A DNA stretch of 64,000 nt, from the NCBI RefSeq assembly GCF_025717605.1, contig NZ_JAJIRQ010000007.1, positions 186,001-250,000 on the forward strand. Direction: 5' to 3'. This document shows, one piece after another, positions 18,843 to 26,859 of the stretch. Positions within the stretch are counted from its first letter, which is position 1; each line of letters begins with the position of its first letter. The translations under genes and the position numbers were made by a program. The notes below the pieces were generated by a model. It was given only the letters and a program-made list of their open reading frames with translations. It was not told the origin of the DNA and made no database searches. This DNA comes from Paucibacter sp. TC2R-5 (GTDB taxonomy: Bacteria > Pseudomonadota > Gammaproteobacteria > Burkholderiales > Burkholderiaceae_C).

Positions 18843-19508
18843 ATGAGTAAACCGCTGATCAAACTCTTGCTGGTCGAAGACCAGCAGCTCGTGCGCGAGG
18901 CGCTCAAAGGGCTGTTGGCCCTGAGCGACGAAATCCGCATCGTCGGCGAGGCCAGCGACGGCGCCGAGGCGCTGGACATGATCGCCGCCCAAGGGCTGGA
19001 GCAAACGCCCGACATCGTGCTGTCGGACATGCGCATGCCCAGGCTGGACGGGCTGGGCCTGATCCGTGCGCTGGCGGCGCGCGGGCTCAACATCCCCGTC
19101 GTCTTGCTGACCACCTTTGACGACGCCGGTATTTTTGACGAAGCGGTGCGCTCCGGCGCGCGCGGCTTTTTGCTCAAGGCCATCAGCCCCGACACCTTGC
19201 TGGCTTCGCTGCGCGAGGTGATGAACGGCGGCACCGCGCTGCGGCCCTCGCTGACGGCACGCATGGAGCGGCCGGTCGCGGCGGCCGAGCGCTCTTTTGT
19301 CGCGACAGAGCAGCCCGACCCGCTGTCACCGAAGGAGTTGCAAGTGCTGCGCCTGGTGGCCAGCGGGCGCAGCAATACCGAGATCGCCGCGCTGCTGGGC
19401 AATAGCGAGGGCGTGATCAAGAACCACTGCTCCTCGGTGTTCTCCAAGATGGGTGTGCGCGACCGCACGCAAGCGGTGCTGCGCGCAATTGACCTGGGCT
19501 GGATTTAG
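18843..19508 (+). CDS. NarL/LuxR-family response regulator
   Basis: 221 residues. The receiver domain (about 5-125) has the acidic pair EDQQ, the phospho-acceptor aspartate in VLSDMRMP, and the conserved Thr and Lys in LLTTFDD and FLLKAIS. A linker follows, then a LuxR-type helix-turn-helix: LSPKELQVLRLVASGRSNTE and KNHCSSVFSKMGVRDRTQAV. It is the cognate regulator of the kinase encoded immediately upstream. The regulon cannot be read from the window. The downstream MacAB-like operon, beyond a convergent CAP gene, is a possible but unproven target. Confidence 0.94.
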   Translation: MSKPLIKLLLVEDQQLVREALKGLLALSDEIRIVGEASDGAEALDMIAAQGLEQTPDIVLSDMRMPRLDGLGLIRALAARGLNIPVVLLTTFDDAGIFDEAVRSGARGFLLKAISPDTLLASLREVMNGGTALRPSLTARMERPVAAAERSFVATEQPDPLSPKELQVLRLVASGRSNTEIAALLGNSEGVIKNHCSSVFSKMGVRDRTQAVLRAIDLGWI

Positions 19509-19517
19509 AACCTAGCC

Positions 19518-20027
19518 TCACTCGCTGATGCTGCGGCCCAGATTCAGCACCCAGTAATTCCCATATTTGCCGGGCCCGCTAGCGCAAGCCAGCGCGACGT
19601 CTCGAAAGTCGGCCTGCATGATGTTTTCGCAATGCTTGGTGCTGACGATCCAGGTCTGCAGCACTTCGTCCAGGCTCTCTTGGCCTGCGGCCAGGTTTTC
19701 GCCCACACGGTAGGCCAGGTAGCCGCTTGCACGCAGCCGCTCCCGCAGCGTGCGGCCATTGGTCGACCGGTGGTTGAGCTGCTCGCCCTGCGCCAGCTCG
19801 GTCGCATGGCTTTGTGCCGCCTGCGCCAGCCGGCCCTCCCAGCGCAGCGGGCCGGCCGGCCCAAAGTCCTGCGACCCACAGCTGCGAGGCTGGGCTCGAA
19901 AAGCGTTCAGATCTTGTATCACTTGCTCGACCGGAACCTTGTTTTGGCAGCCGAGCTCAGCCTCTTGACCACAGGCCGGCGTAGCCCCAAGAGCCACAAG
20001 CAGCGCAAACAAAGTTCTCGAAAACAT
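19518..20027 (-). CDS. Secreted CAP-domain (SCP/PR1-like) protein
   Basis: 169 residues with a signal peptide (MFSRTLFALLVALGATPACG). The CAP/SCP domain shows LNAFRAQPRSCG, LRWEGRLAQAAQSHATEL, then GENLAAGQESLDEVLQTWIVS and HCENIMQADFRDVALACA. It also carries the late strand GKYGNYWVLNLG. Histidine and glutamate residues of the CAP cavity (SHATEL, GENLA, HCENIM) are present. Four to five cysteines probably form disulfides. Such proteins are exported and bind lipids, metals or proteins; bacterial functions are poorly known. It converges with the response regulator gene, nine bases apart. Confidence 0.88.
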   Translation of the reverse strand: MFSRTLFALLVALGATPACGQEAELGCQNKVPVEQVIQDLNAFRAQPRSCGSQDFGPAGPLRWEGRLAQAAQSHATELAQGEQLNHRSTNGRTLRERLRASGYLAYRVGENLAAGQESLDEVLQTWIVSTKHCENIMQADFRDVALACASGPGKYGNYWVLNLGRSISE

Positions 20028-20193
20028 GGACGGGGCAAACAGGGCTGGTGCGGTAGAGCGCGAATCCTAACCGCCCATCCGCCAAAGTCGCCACTCGCGC
20101 CGGCCCGAGGCCTTTCATCTCTTGGCACAGCAAAACCCCGGCGCGCATGGCAAGATCCGCTCCGTTCATTCAAATTGAGACATCACTCCCACT

Positions 20194-21465
20194 ATGGCTG
20201 ACGCAACTTCCGCATCTTTGGGTCAATTGAAGATTGACCGCCAGGCGCCTACGGCCAAGAGCAAGCGGCCACGCAAGACCTGGCCCTGGGTCTTGGGCGG
20301 CGCCCTGGCCTTGGGCGCGACGGCGATGTTCTTGATGCCGTCCAAGCCCGAAGTCCAAGCCAGCACCGTGCTGCAGAGCTACCCCTCGCAGCAATACCTG
20401 CAGCTGACGGCCTCCGGCTACGTGGTCGCGCAACGCCGCGCGGCCGTGGCCTCCAAGGGCAGCGGCCGACTGATCGAGCTGAATGTGCGCGAGGGCAGCC
20501 TGCTCAAAAAGGGCGATCTGATCGCGCGCCTCGACGCCAGCGATGTGCAAGCCTCGATTGGCACGGCCTTGGCCGGCGTGCGCCAGGCCGAAGCGGGCCT
20601 GCGCCAAGCGCAGGCGCAGGCACAACAAGCCGGCGTTGAACTCGGCAATGCCGAGGCCGAAATGCAGCGCAGCAAAAGCTTGCAGGCTCAGGGCTTTGTC
20701 TCGGCTCAAGCACTGGACGCCAACCAGCGCCGGCTTGACGCCGCCCGCGCCGGCGTGGCCGCAGCACAGGCCAGCGTGGGTCAGGCGCAGGCCAGCCAGG
20801 GCCAGGCGCAGGCCTTGCTGGCGGTGCAAAACGTCGCTCGTGACTACACCGAGATCCGCGCGCCTTTTGACGGCGTGGTGCTGAACAAGAACGCCAATGT
20901 CGGCGACATGATCACGCCCTTCTCCAATGCCTCTGGCTCGCAAGGCGCGGTCGTCACCATGGCCGACCTGAGCACGCTAGAGGTCGAGGCCGATGTGTCC
21001 GAAGGCAGCCTCGCCAAAGCGACCAAAGGCCAGCCGGTCGAGATCACGCTGGACGCGCTGCCCGACATGCGCTTCACCGGCCAGGTTGCCGGCATTGTGC
21101 CGACGGTGGACCGCGCCAAGGCCACGGTGATGACCAAGATCCGCTTCGACAAACTCGACCCGCGCATCCTGCCCGAGATGAGCGCCAAGGTCAGCTTTCT
21201 GTCCAAGGCACCGAAACCGGCCGAGCAGCAGCCGGTCTTGGCCGTCAACCCCAAGACCTTGCTGGACAAAGACGGCAAGCAATGGCTGCTGCGCATCAAG
21301 CGCGACGGTGACAAAGAGTTGCTTGAGGCGGTCGAGGTCAAGGTCGGCCGCAAGCTCGGCGATGTGGTGGAAGTGACAGGCGCCGTCAAATCGGGCGACC
21401 GGATTGTGCTGGCGCCCAGCGCCAAGCTCAAAGACGGCGGCCAAGTGACGCTGGCGGCGAAGTAA
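20194..21465 (+). CDS. Periplasmic adaptor (membrane fusion) protein of a MacAB-like exporter
   Basis: 423 residues. A single N-terminal membrane anchor (WVLGGALALGATAMFLMPSK, about 30-50) follows a basic cytoplasmic tail. The order of a HlyD/MacA adaptor follows. There is a lipoyl half-motif (GSGRLIELNVREGSLLKKGD), a long alanine/glutamine-rich alpha-hairpin coiled coil (about 120-225) and the second lipoyl half (FDGVVLNKNANVGDMI). The beta-barrel contains VEADVSEGSLAKATKGQPVE. Acting with the ABC proteins encoded next, it would bridge the inner membrane to a TolC-like outer-membrane channel, which is not in this window. It is the first gene of a four-gene operon. Confidence 0.92.
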   Translation: MADATSASLGQLKIDRQAPTAKSKRPRKTWPWVLGGALALGATAMFLMPSKPEVQASTVLQSYPSQQYLQLTASGYVVAQRRAAVASKGSGRLIELNVREGSLLKKGDLIARLDASDVQASIGTALAGVRQAEAGLRQAQAQAQQAGVELGNAEAEMQRSKSLQAQGFVSAQALDANQRRLDAARAGVAAAQASVGQAQASQGQAQALLAVQNVARDYTEIRAPFDGVVLNKNANVGDMITPFSNASGSQGAVVTMADLSTLEVEADVSEGSLAKATKGQPVEITLDALPDMRFTGQVAGIVPTVDRAKATVMTKIRFDKLDPRILPEMSAKVSFLSKAPKPAEQQPVLAVNPKTLLDKDGKQWLLRIKRDGDKELLEAVEVKVGRKLGDVVEVTGAVKSGDRIVLAPSAKLKDGGQVTLAAK

Positions 21466-21471
21466 AGCGCC

Positions 21472-22182
21472 ATGAGTGCAGACCAAGAAGCGCTGATCCG
21501 CATCCGCGACCTGTCCAAGTCTTATCAACGCGGTGGACAAGAGATTCCCGTCCTGCTGGACATACAGCTTGACGTGGTGGCCGGTGACTTTGTCGCCTTG
21601 ATGGGCCCGAGCGGCTCGGGCAAAAGCACCTTGCTGAATTTGATCGCCGGCATTGACCAGCCCAGCAGCGGGCGCATCGAGATCGGCGGCATCGACATTG
21701 CCACGCTCAGCGAGGGCCAATTGGCCAACTGGCGCGCCGCCCATGTCGGCTTCATCTTTCAGTTCTACAACCTGCTGCCGGTCTTAACCGCCTTCGAAAA
21801 CGTCGAGCTGCCTTTGCTGCTGACCGGGCTCTCGGCCCGGCAGCGCCGTGAGCATGCGCTGGCGGCGCTGGAAATGGTGAAACTGTCCGATCGAATGGAT
21901 CATTACCCGAACGAACTCTCGGGCGGCCAGCAGCAACGCGTCGCGATTGCCCGCGCGCTCGTCAGTGACCCGACCTTGATCGTCGCCGATGAGCCCACCG
22001 GTGACCTCGACCGCGTCACCGGCTCCGAGGTCCTGGACTTACTGCAGCAGCTGAACCGAGATCTGGGCAAGACCATCGTGATGGTCACCCACGACCCCAA
22101 AGCAGCAGCAAGGGCGCGCCGCATGGTGCATCTGGAAAAAGGCGTCTTGGTCAGCGAAGCCGAAATGAACGCCCAGGCCTGA
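21472..22182 (+). CDS. ABC transporter ATP-binding protein (MacB/LolD type)
   Basis: 236 residues. The nucleotide-binding domain is complete: Walker [10 protein letters not shown] (about residues 45-53), Q-loop [10 protein letters not shown], signature [15 protein letters not shown], Walker [13 protein letters not shown] and H-loop MVTHD. The family (MacB, LolD, FtsE) powers mechanotransmission rather than classic transport. It starts six bases after the adaptor gene and is followed by two permease genes, so the MacB ATPase and permease are on separate chains here. Probable role: export of a peptide, lipid or small molecule. Confidence 0.95.
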   Translation: MSADQEALIRIRDLSKSYQRGGQEIPVLLDIQLDVVAGDFVALMGPSGSGKSTLLNLIAGIDQPSSGRIEIGGIDIATLSEGQLANWRAAHVGFIFQFYNLLPVLTAFENVELPLLLTGLSARQRREHALAALEMVKLSDRMDHYPNELSGGQQQRVAIARALVSDPTLIVADEPTGDLDRVTGSEVLDLLQQLNRDLGKTIVMVTHDPKAAARARRMVHLEKGVLVSEAEMNAQA

Positions 22183-22201
22183 AGCCTCAGCAAAAGCCGC
22201 C

Positions 22202-23359
22202 ATGTTCATCTTCAAGCTCCTGCTCAAGAACGCTTTTCGCCACAAGCTGCGCACGCTGCTGACCATGGTCGGTCTGGTGGTCGCGATCTGTGCGTTTGGG
22301 CTCTTGCGCACCATCATCAGCGCCTGGTATGCCGGCGTCGAAGGTTCAAGCAGCACGCGCCTGGTGACGCGCAGCGCGATCTCCTTGACCTTCCCGCTGC
22401 CGATGAACTACGCGCAGCGGCTCAAGGGTGTGGACGGGGTCAGCAGCATTTCCTGGTCAAACTGGTTCGGCGGCGTCTACCTGACCGAGCGCAATTTCTT
22501 CCCGCAGTTTGCCGTCGAGCCGGCCAGTTACTTGGCGCTCTACCCGGAGTACCGGCTCAGCGATGCGGAACGGCTGGCCTTTTTGCGCGACCGCCAAGGC
22601 GCCATCGTCGGGCGCAAGCTGGCCGATAAATACGGCTGGAAGGTCGGCGACCAGATCCCCATTCGCGGCACCATTTATCCGGGTACCTGGACCTTCACGC
22701 TGCGCGGCATCTGGGACGGCGCCGAGGCCAAGACGGACGAAAGCCAGCTGCTGTTTCACTGGGCCTTTCTGAATGAGTCGATCCGCAAGCTGGCACCCAA
22801 ACGGGCCGATGCGGTGGGCGTCTACATCATCGGCATCAAGGACCCGCAAAACGCTGCGCTGATCTCGCAGCGGGTCGACGCCGGCTTCAAGAACTCGCTG
22901 GCCGAAACGCTGACCGAAACCGAGTCGGCCTTCCAGCTCAGCTTTGTGTCGATGAGCGAGGCGATTTTGCTGGCGATCGAAGCGGTCAGCTACATCATCG
23001 TCGTCATCATCATGGCGGTGATGGCCAACACCATGACCATGACCGCCCGCGAACGCCTGGCCGAATACGCCACGCTCAAGGCCTTGGGCTTCGCGCCCAG
23101 CTTTGTCGTCAAGCTCTTGTTCGGTGAGAGTCTTTTGATCGCGCTGCTAGGTGGCCTAGCCGGTTTGTTGCTGACGCTGCCGCTGGCGGCAGGCTTCGGC
23201 AAAGCCATAGGCACGCTGCTGCCGGCCTTTCATGTCTCGGGCCTAACGATGAGCTTGCAGATGCTGGCGGCCTTGGTCGTCGGCGCGGTGGCTGCGGCCT
23301 GGCCGGCTTGGAAAATGAGCCGAATTGATATTGTTCAAGGGCTGAGGCACGTCGCGTGA
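22202..23359 (+). CDS. MacB/FtsX-type ABC transporter permease 1
   Basis: 385 residues. One N-terminal helix ([20 protein letters not shown]) is followed by a large periplasmic domain (about 45-265). Three C-terminal helices end the FtsX fold: [39 protein letters not shown] and [17 protein letters not shown]. The cytoplasmic coupling element [14 protein letters not shown] is typical of FtsX-like permeases. It forms a likely heterodimer with the next protein. Its stop overlaps the next start by four bases (GTGA), giving translational coupling. Confidence 0.93.
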   Translation: MFIFKLLLKNAFRHKLRTLLTMVGLVVAICAFGLLRTIISAWYAGVEGSSSTRLVTRSAISLTFPLPMNYAQRLKGVDGVSSISWSNWFGGVYLTERNFFPQFAVEPASYLALYPEYRLSDAERLAFLRDRQGAIVGRKLADKYGWKVGDQIPIRGTIYPGTWTFTLRGIWDGAEAKTDESQLLFHWAFLNESIRKLAPKRADAVGVYIIGIKDPQNAALISQRVDAGFKNSLAETLTETESAFQLSFVSMSEAILLAIEAVSYIIVVIIMAVMANTMTMTARERLAEYATLKALGFAPSFVVKLLFGESLLIALLGGLAGLLLTLPLAAGFGKAIGTLLPAFHVSGLTMSLQMLAALVVGAVAAAWPAWKMSRIDIVQGLRHVA

Positions 23360-24525
23360 AACAGATTCCCCTCAGTTACATCGCCCGCAACCTTTGGGTG
23401 CGCCGTGTCACCACGCTGCTGACGGCCGGCGGCATGGCCTTGGTCGTCTATGTGTTCGCCACCGTCTTGATGATGAGCGAAGGCATACGCGCGACCCTGG
23501 TCGCCACCGGCCAGCCCGACAACGTGATTGCCCTGCGCAAGGGCGCGGGCGCCGAGATCAATAGCGGCATCGACCGCATCCAGGCCAGCATTCTCGAAAG
23601 CCTGCCCGGCATCGCCACCGACGCCGCCGGCCAGCCGCTGATCACCAAGGAGCCGGTGGTGCTGAACAATTTACCTAAGCGCGGCAGCGGCAAACCCAGC
23701 AATGTGACCGTGCGGGGCACCAGCGAGCGCGGCCTGCAACTGCGCCCGCAGGTGCAAATGATAGAAGGCCGCATGTTCAGACCCGGCACCTCGGAGATCG
23801 TCACCGGCAAAGCGATTGCGCAGGGCTTTCAAGGCGCGGGCTTGGGCGAGACGTTGCGCTTCGCCGGCCGCGACTGGACGGTGGTCGGCGTGTTCGACGC
23901 CGGCCGCACCGGCTTTGACTCCGAAATTTGGGGCGATGCCGAGCAAATGCTGCAGGCCTTCCGGCGCGGCGCCTTCTCCAGCGTGGTGTTCAGACTCGCC
24001 GACGCGAGCCAGTTCGAGGCCATCAAGGCCAAGCTCGCCGACGACCCGCGCCTGACAGTCGAGCTCAAACGCGAGGCGGTGTTTTATGCCGAACAGAGTG
24101 AGGCGCTGGCCAAGTTCATCAGCATCCTCGGCACGGCGCTGTCGGTGATTTTCTCGGTCGGCGCCATCGTCGGCGCGATGATCACGATGTTCGCGGCGGT
24201 GGCCTCGCGCGTCGGTGAGATCGGCACCTTGCGGGCCTTGGGCTTCCAGCGCGGCGCGGTGCTCTTGGCCTTTATGCTGGAGTCGCTGCTCTTGGCCTTG
24301 GTTGGCGGCTTGATTGGACTCGCCGCCGCCTCGCTGATGCAAACGGTCAATATCTCGACCACCAATTTCCAGACCTTCTCGGAGCTGGCCTTTCAGTTCA
24401 AGCTAACCCCAGCCATCGTCTGGCAAACGCTGCTGTTCTCCCTGTTCATGGGCTTTGTCGGCGGCTTCATCCCGGCCTGGGGGGCGGCGCGGATGAAGAT
24501 AGTGGATTGCTTACGGGCTGCTTGA
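23356..24525 (+). CDS. MacB/FtsX-type ABC transporter permease 2
   Basis: 389 residues starting at a GTG at 23356 that overlaps the preceding stop. The topology matches permease 1: an N-terminal helix (VTTLLTAGGMALVVYVFATV), a periplasmic domain (about 45-255) and three C-terminal helices. The coupling motif is VGEIGTLRALGFQRGAVLL. It is homologous to but clearly diverged from permease 1, so the transporter is probably an asymmetric heterodimer served by two copies of the ATPase encoded at 21472. It is the last gene of the operon; no obvious terminator follows. Confidence 0.93.
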   Translation: MKQIPLSYIARNLWVRRVTTLLTAGGMALVVYVFATVLMMSEGIRATLVATGQPDNVIALRKGAGAEINSGIDRIQASILESLPGIATDAAGQPLITKEPVVLNNLPKRGSGKPSNVTVRGTSERGLQLRPQVQMIEGRMFRPGTSEIVTGKAIAQGFQGAGLGETLRFAGRDWTVVGVFDAGRTGFDSEIWGDAEQMLQAFRRGAFSSVVFRLADASQFEAIKAKLADDPRLTVELKREAVFYAEQSEALAKFISILGTALSVIFSVGAIVGAMITMFAAVASRVGEIGTLRALGFQRGAVLLAFMLESLLLALVGGLIGLAAASLMQTVNISTTNFQTFSELAFQFKLTPAIVWQTLLFSLFMGFVGGFIPAWGAARMKIVDCLRAA

Positions 24526-24676
24526 ATTGACCTCGGGCAGTGCGCCGCCCAGCGTCGAAGACACACTTGTGAGCACTTGCGATCAATACGAATCAAGGCC
24601 TGCGTTTACCTAGCGCAACATCCCAGCACCTTGCACAACTACGCTTTCGGGCGAGTCAGTCTGACGTTTCCGCTTG

Positions 24677-24817
24677 GTGGGCCAATTTGCGAGCACATCT
24701 GCCGGCGGCCTGGCCGAAAACTATTACCTTTTCAGCAAGTGCGAAGACTTCATGGCCATCAAGACGGTGCCCTGGCACCAATACAAGCGCATCTATCGCA
24801 GTTTCCATACCACATGA
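24677..24817 (+). pseudogene. Short coding-like relic of unknown origin
   Basis: Between the export operon and the convergent metalloprotease gene, one frame reads ENYYLFSKCEDFMAIKTVPW and on to a TGA at 24815-24817. It is rich in aromatic residues and has G or C at most third codon positions, as in real genes here. It is open only from a stop near 24666, with GTG (24677) or TTG as possible starts and no clear ribosome binding site. At 46 residues it looks like the C-terminal remnant of a lost gene; a small protein is possible. I do not recognise the family. Apart from the terminator at 24820-24850, the rest of 24526-24901 holds nothing I can identify. Confidence 0.35.
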
Positions 24818-24850
24818 AAAAGCCAGGGTTGCCGCAACAAACCCTGGCTT
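24816..24850 (-). terminator. Rho-independent terminator of the metalloprotease gene
   Basis: A perfect 11-bp inverted repeat, AAGCCAGGGTT (24820-24830) and AACCCTGGCTT (24840-24850), has a 9-base loop. On the minus strand it is followed by a run of T residues (CTTTTTC). It lies about 50 bases beyond the stop of the gene at 24902-26197, which it should terminate. Confidence 0.85.
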
Positions 24851-24901
24851 CAGACCACTCGGCAAACGCCGCAAATCACGGCCCTAGTAAAGGGCGAAAG
24901 A

Positions 24902-26197
24902 TTAGCCTTGGCGGCGACGCGCGCGCAGCGAAGCAGCTAGCAGCATCAGGCCAAGACCCAGTTGGGCATAGGTAGAAGGCTCTGGTACTGCCATAGCCAA
25001 ACCACTCATCTTGTAAATCGCAGCGGTGTCGACGCTATAGGCCTTGTCAGCAAGTGCATCGATGTTGGTATTCCAGCCCAGCGCATCAAAAGCTGCGATG
25101 TCATTGCGGCTGACGCTGCCGGCCGTGCAAGGCGACATGGTCGGATCCATGATGCCGATCGCGCGCGTGCTCTGAATACATGCGCCACCCGAATCCGGAT
25201 CAACGAACGCGACGTTGTCTTTCCAATGGGAGGCTTGTTGACCGTCGCCGGTATAACGACCCGTCGAGAAAGTGGCCGCTTCCTGATTGCTGGCATCGCC
25301 AATGCTGAAGACATTATTGCCGTCGACCGAGAAGAAGGCTGCGCGGTTGGCCGACCACTGCAGCGTTGCGTGCTTACCGTCCGGATCAAGTGCGTTGCCA
25401 TAACGGAACAGATCCAAGGTGCTGCCAATGGCCCAATCTGTAATGTTTTTGGTGCCAAAATCGCCATTTTCGAAAGCGGAGGCATAAGGCCCCTTGCCAT
25501 GTGTCACCAGGTCAAATGTATCGACACCGCTCACAAAACCCAGCGCATGACCGAGTTCGTGAACAGCCACCGAAGTAAAGTCATAGCTGCCAGCAGTAAC
25601 GCCATTCGTGGGGTCAAAGTCGAAGGCAAACTGGTTGCTGAAAGTAATGCTGGCATCGTATTTTGACAGCGGAGCGACCTTGGAAGTCAAACCCAGCGCC
25701 TTGATTACCGACTGGTTGACGTCTAGGTAATTGTTGATGTTCAGGTTGCCGCTGCGCAAGGTCGTGATGTTGTCTGCAACGCCAATTTTGTTGGCCACGT
25801 CATAGAACTGATTGGTGCGCATACTCACGCCGCCGCCCGCATTCAACTTGGACAGATTAGCCACGGCAATAGCATCCAGTGCGGTCGTTCCTGTTGCGGC
25901 CAAGCCAGCGTATACGTCAGCGGTCGAGACGACGCGGCTTTCGCTGCCAGCTTGACCCAGCACGCCGGGATTCAATGCTTTGAAGCCAATTTCGATATTG
26001 ACGGTGACGTTGTTGGTTAACGTCTGGTTCCAGTAATTGGCAGCCTTCTGGAACGCAAACAATGCTGCGGCACCATTCGGCGAGCTCGAGAAGCTGTTGC
26101 TGCTGTCAATCAACACGATGTTGGCGGCGCCAGCAGGCAACACACATGCAGCGGCGGCTGCTGCTGCCACCAAATTAAGGAAGTGAGTCTTTTTCAT
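24902..26197 (-). CDS. PEP-CTERM NF038122-type zinc metalloprotease
   Basis: 431 residues from the ATG at 26197, with a GGAG ribosome binding site eight bases upstream. The signal peptide runs to about residue 25 (alanine-rich, ending PAGAA). The extended metzincin-like motif HELGHALGFVSGVD begins at residue 213 and gives the Zn ligands H213 and H217 and the catalytic E214. The C-terminus has a VPEP motif, a hydrophobic helix (LGLGLMLLAASL) and a basic end (RARRRQG). That is a PEP-CTERM tail for XrtA-type exosortase sorting to the cell surface. The exosortase is not in this window. The layout matches NF038122-family metalloproteases. It is a single gene with its own terminator. Confidence 0.9.
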   Translation of the reverse strand: MKKTHFLNLVAAAAAAACVLPAGAANIVLIDSSNSFSSSPNGAAALFAFQKAANYWNQTLTNNVTVNIEIGFKALNPGVLGQAGSESRVVSTADVYAGLAATGTTALDAIAVANLSKLNAGGGVSMRTNQFYDVANKIGVADNITTLRSGNLNINNYLDVNQSVIKALGLTSKVAPLSKYDASITFSNQFAFDFDPTNGVTAGSYDFTSVAVHELGHALGFVSGVDTFDLVTHGKGPYASAFENGDFGTKNITDWAIGSTLDLFRYGNALDPDGKHATLQWSANRAAFFSVDGNNVFSIGDASNQEAATFSTGRYTGDGQQASHWKDNVAFVDPDSGGACIQSTRAIGIMDPTMSPCTAGSVSRNDIAAFDALGWNTNIDALADKAYSVDTAAIYKMSGLAMAVPEPSTYAQLGLGLMLLAASLRARRRQG

Positions 26198-26233
26198 GCT
26201 TTCTCCAATCCTTTGAGCTTGAGCGCCGAACAT

Positions 26234-26511
26234 TCAGGCGATTTATCAACTTATCGATCTAATGAGATACCGAACAAACTTCAGCGAGCCTTCTATGCCA
26301 ACTGAGGCAATTGAGTCCGGCAGTGGTTTGAATCGCGTCCGAGGCCTACTCCTCCGACGTGACTAAGCATAGACAAATTATTGGGCCGAGACATAAGGAC
26401 ATCCCCCTCCCCCTTATTCAAAGGGAGTAATTACCCGAACATTCGAACCTGCATTGCTTCGTCGGCGAGCCCAAGGCATCAGTTGGACAGAACGTCGAGC
26501 AGGAGATCCAC
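26234..26511. other. AT-richer intergenic region upstream of the metalloprotease gene
   Basis: About 280 bases of lower GC than the surroundings, probably carrying the promoter of the minus-strand metalloprotease. I searched for a -24/-12 sigma-54 element and found none convincing. Near its right end (26431-26511) one plus-strand frame has coding-like base use continuing into the relic below. Confidence 0.3.
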
Positions 26512-26859
26512 ATGAACGTGACGCAGGCATTTTCCGCAGATCAGCAGTGAGCCTCAGCGCTTCGTCGAATACAAAACTGCGCCAGCGGCAGCTTCAGCAG
26601 CCCCTTGCACCTGGACACAGATGGCCGCTTTGTGGTGGCCGGTCAATTCATTCAACACCAGCCCGGGCCCGATCTTGCCGACGCTAACCCCGCAGCTGCC
26701 GGAGCCACCAAGGGTGCCGACAACAAGGCCCGCTACGCGGGCGAAGTCAAACCCGATGGCTTGAGCATGACCCTGTCCATTCAGACTGCCCGCGCCGCAG
26801 CACCAGAGATCTTCAGCTTGCGCAAAGGCGTCAAGATCAAACTGATTCGCTGCCTTTAA
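26512..26859 (+). pseudogene. Disrupted gene for a small exported or lipoprotein-like protein
   Basis: An ATG at 26512 follows AGGAGATCCAC, a good ribosome binding site, but the frame is cut by a TGA at 26548-26550. The same frame then continues to a TAA at 26857-26859. The last 85 residues look like genuine coding sequence with high GC at third positions: LHLDTDGRFVVAGQFIQHQP, EVKPDGLSMTLSIQT, ending LRKGVKIKLIRCL. The pattern fits the C-terminal beta-rich part of small bacterial lipoproteins. Frame is uncertain around 26550-26580. It is best read as a gene relic; the C-terminal half is better supported than the start. Its end overlaps the convergent CHASE2 gene by 23 bases. Confidence 0.45.

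Noticed and set aside
17847-19004. 385-residue minus-strand frame across the sensor kinase and regulator genes
   Set aside because: Shadow of two well-supported plus-strand genes.
26198-26480. Sigma-54 (-24/-12) promoter for the PEP-CTERM metalloprotease
   Set aside because: Searched because rpoN is present and some PEP-CTERM regulons use it, but no GG-N10-GC pattern with acceptable flanks was found.
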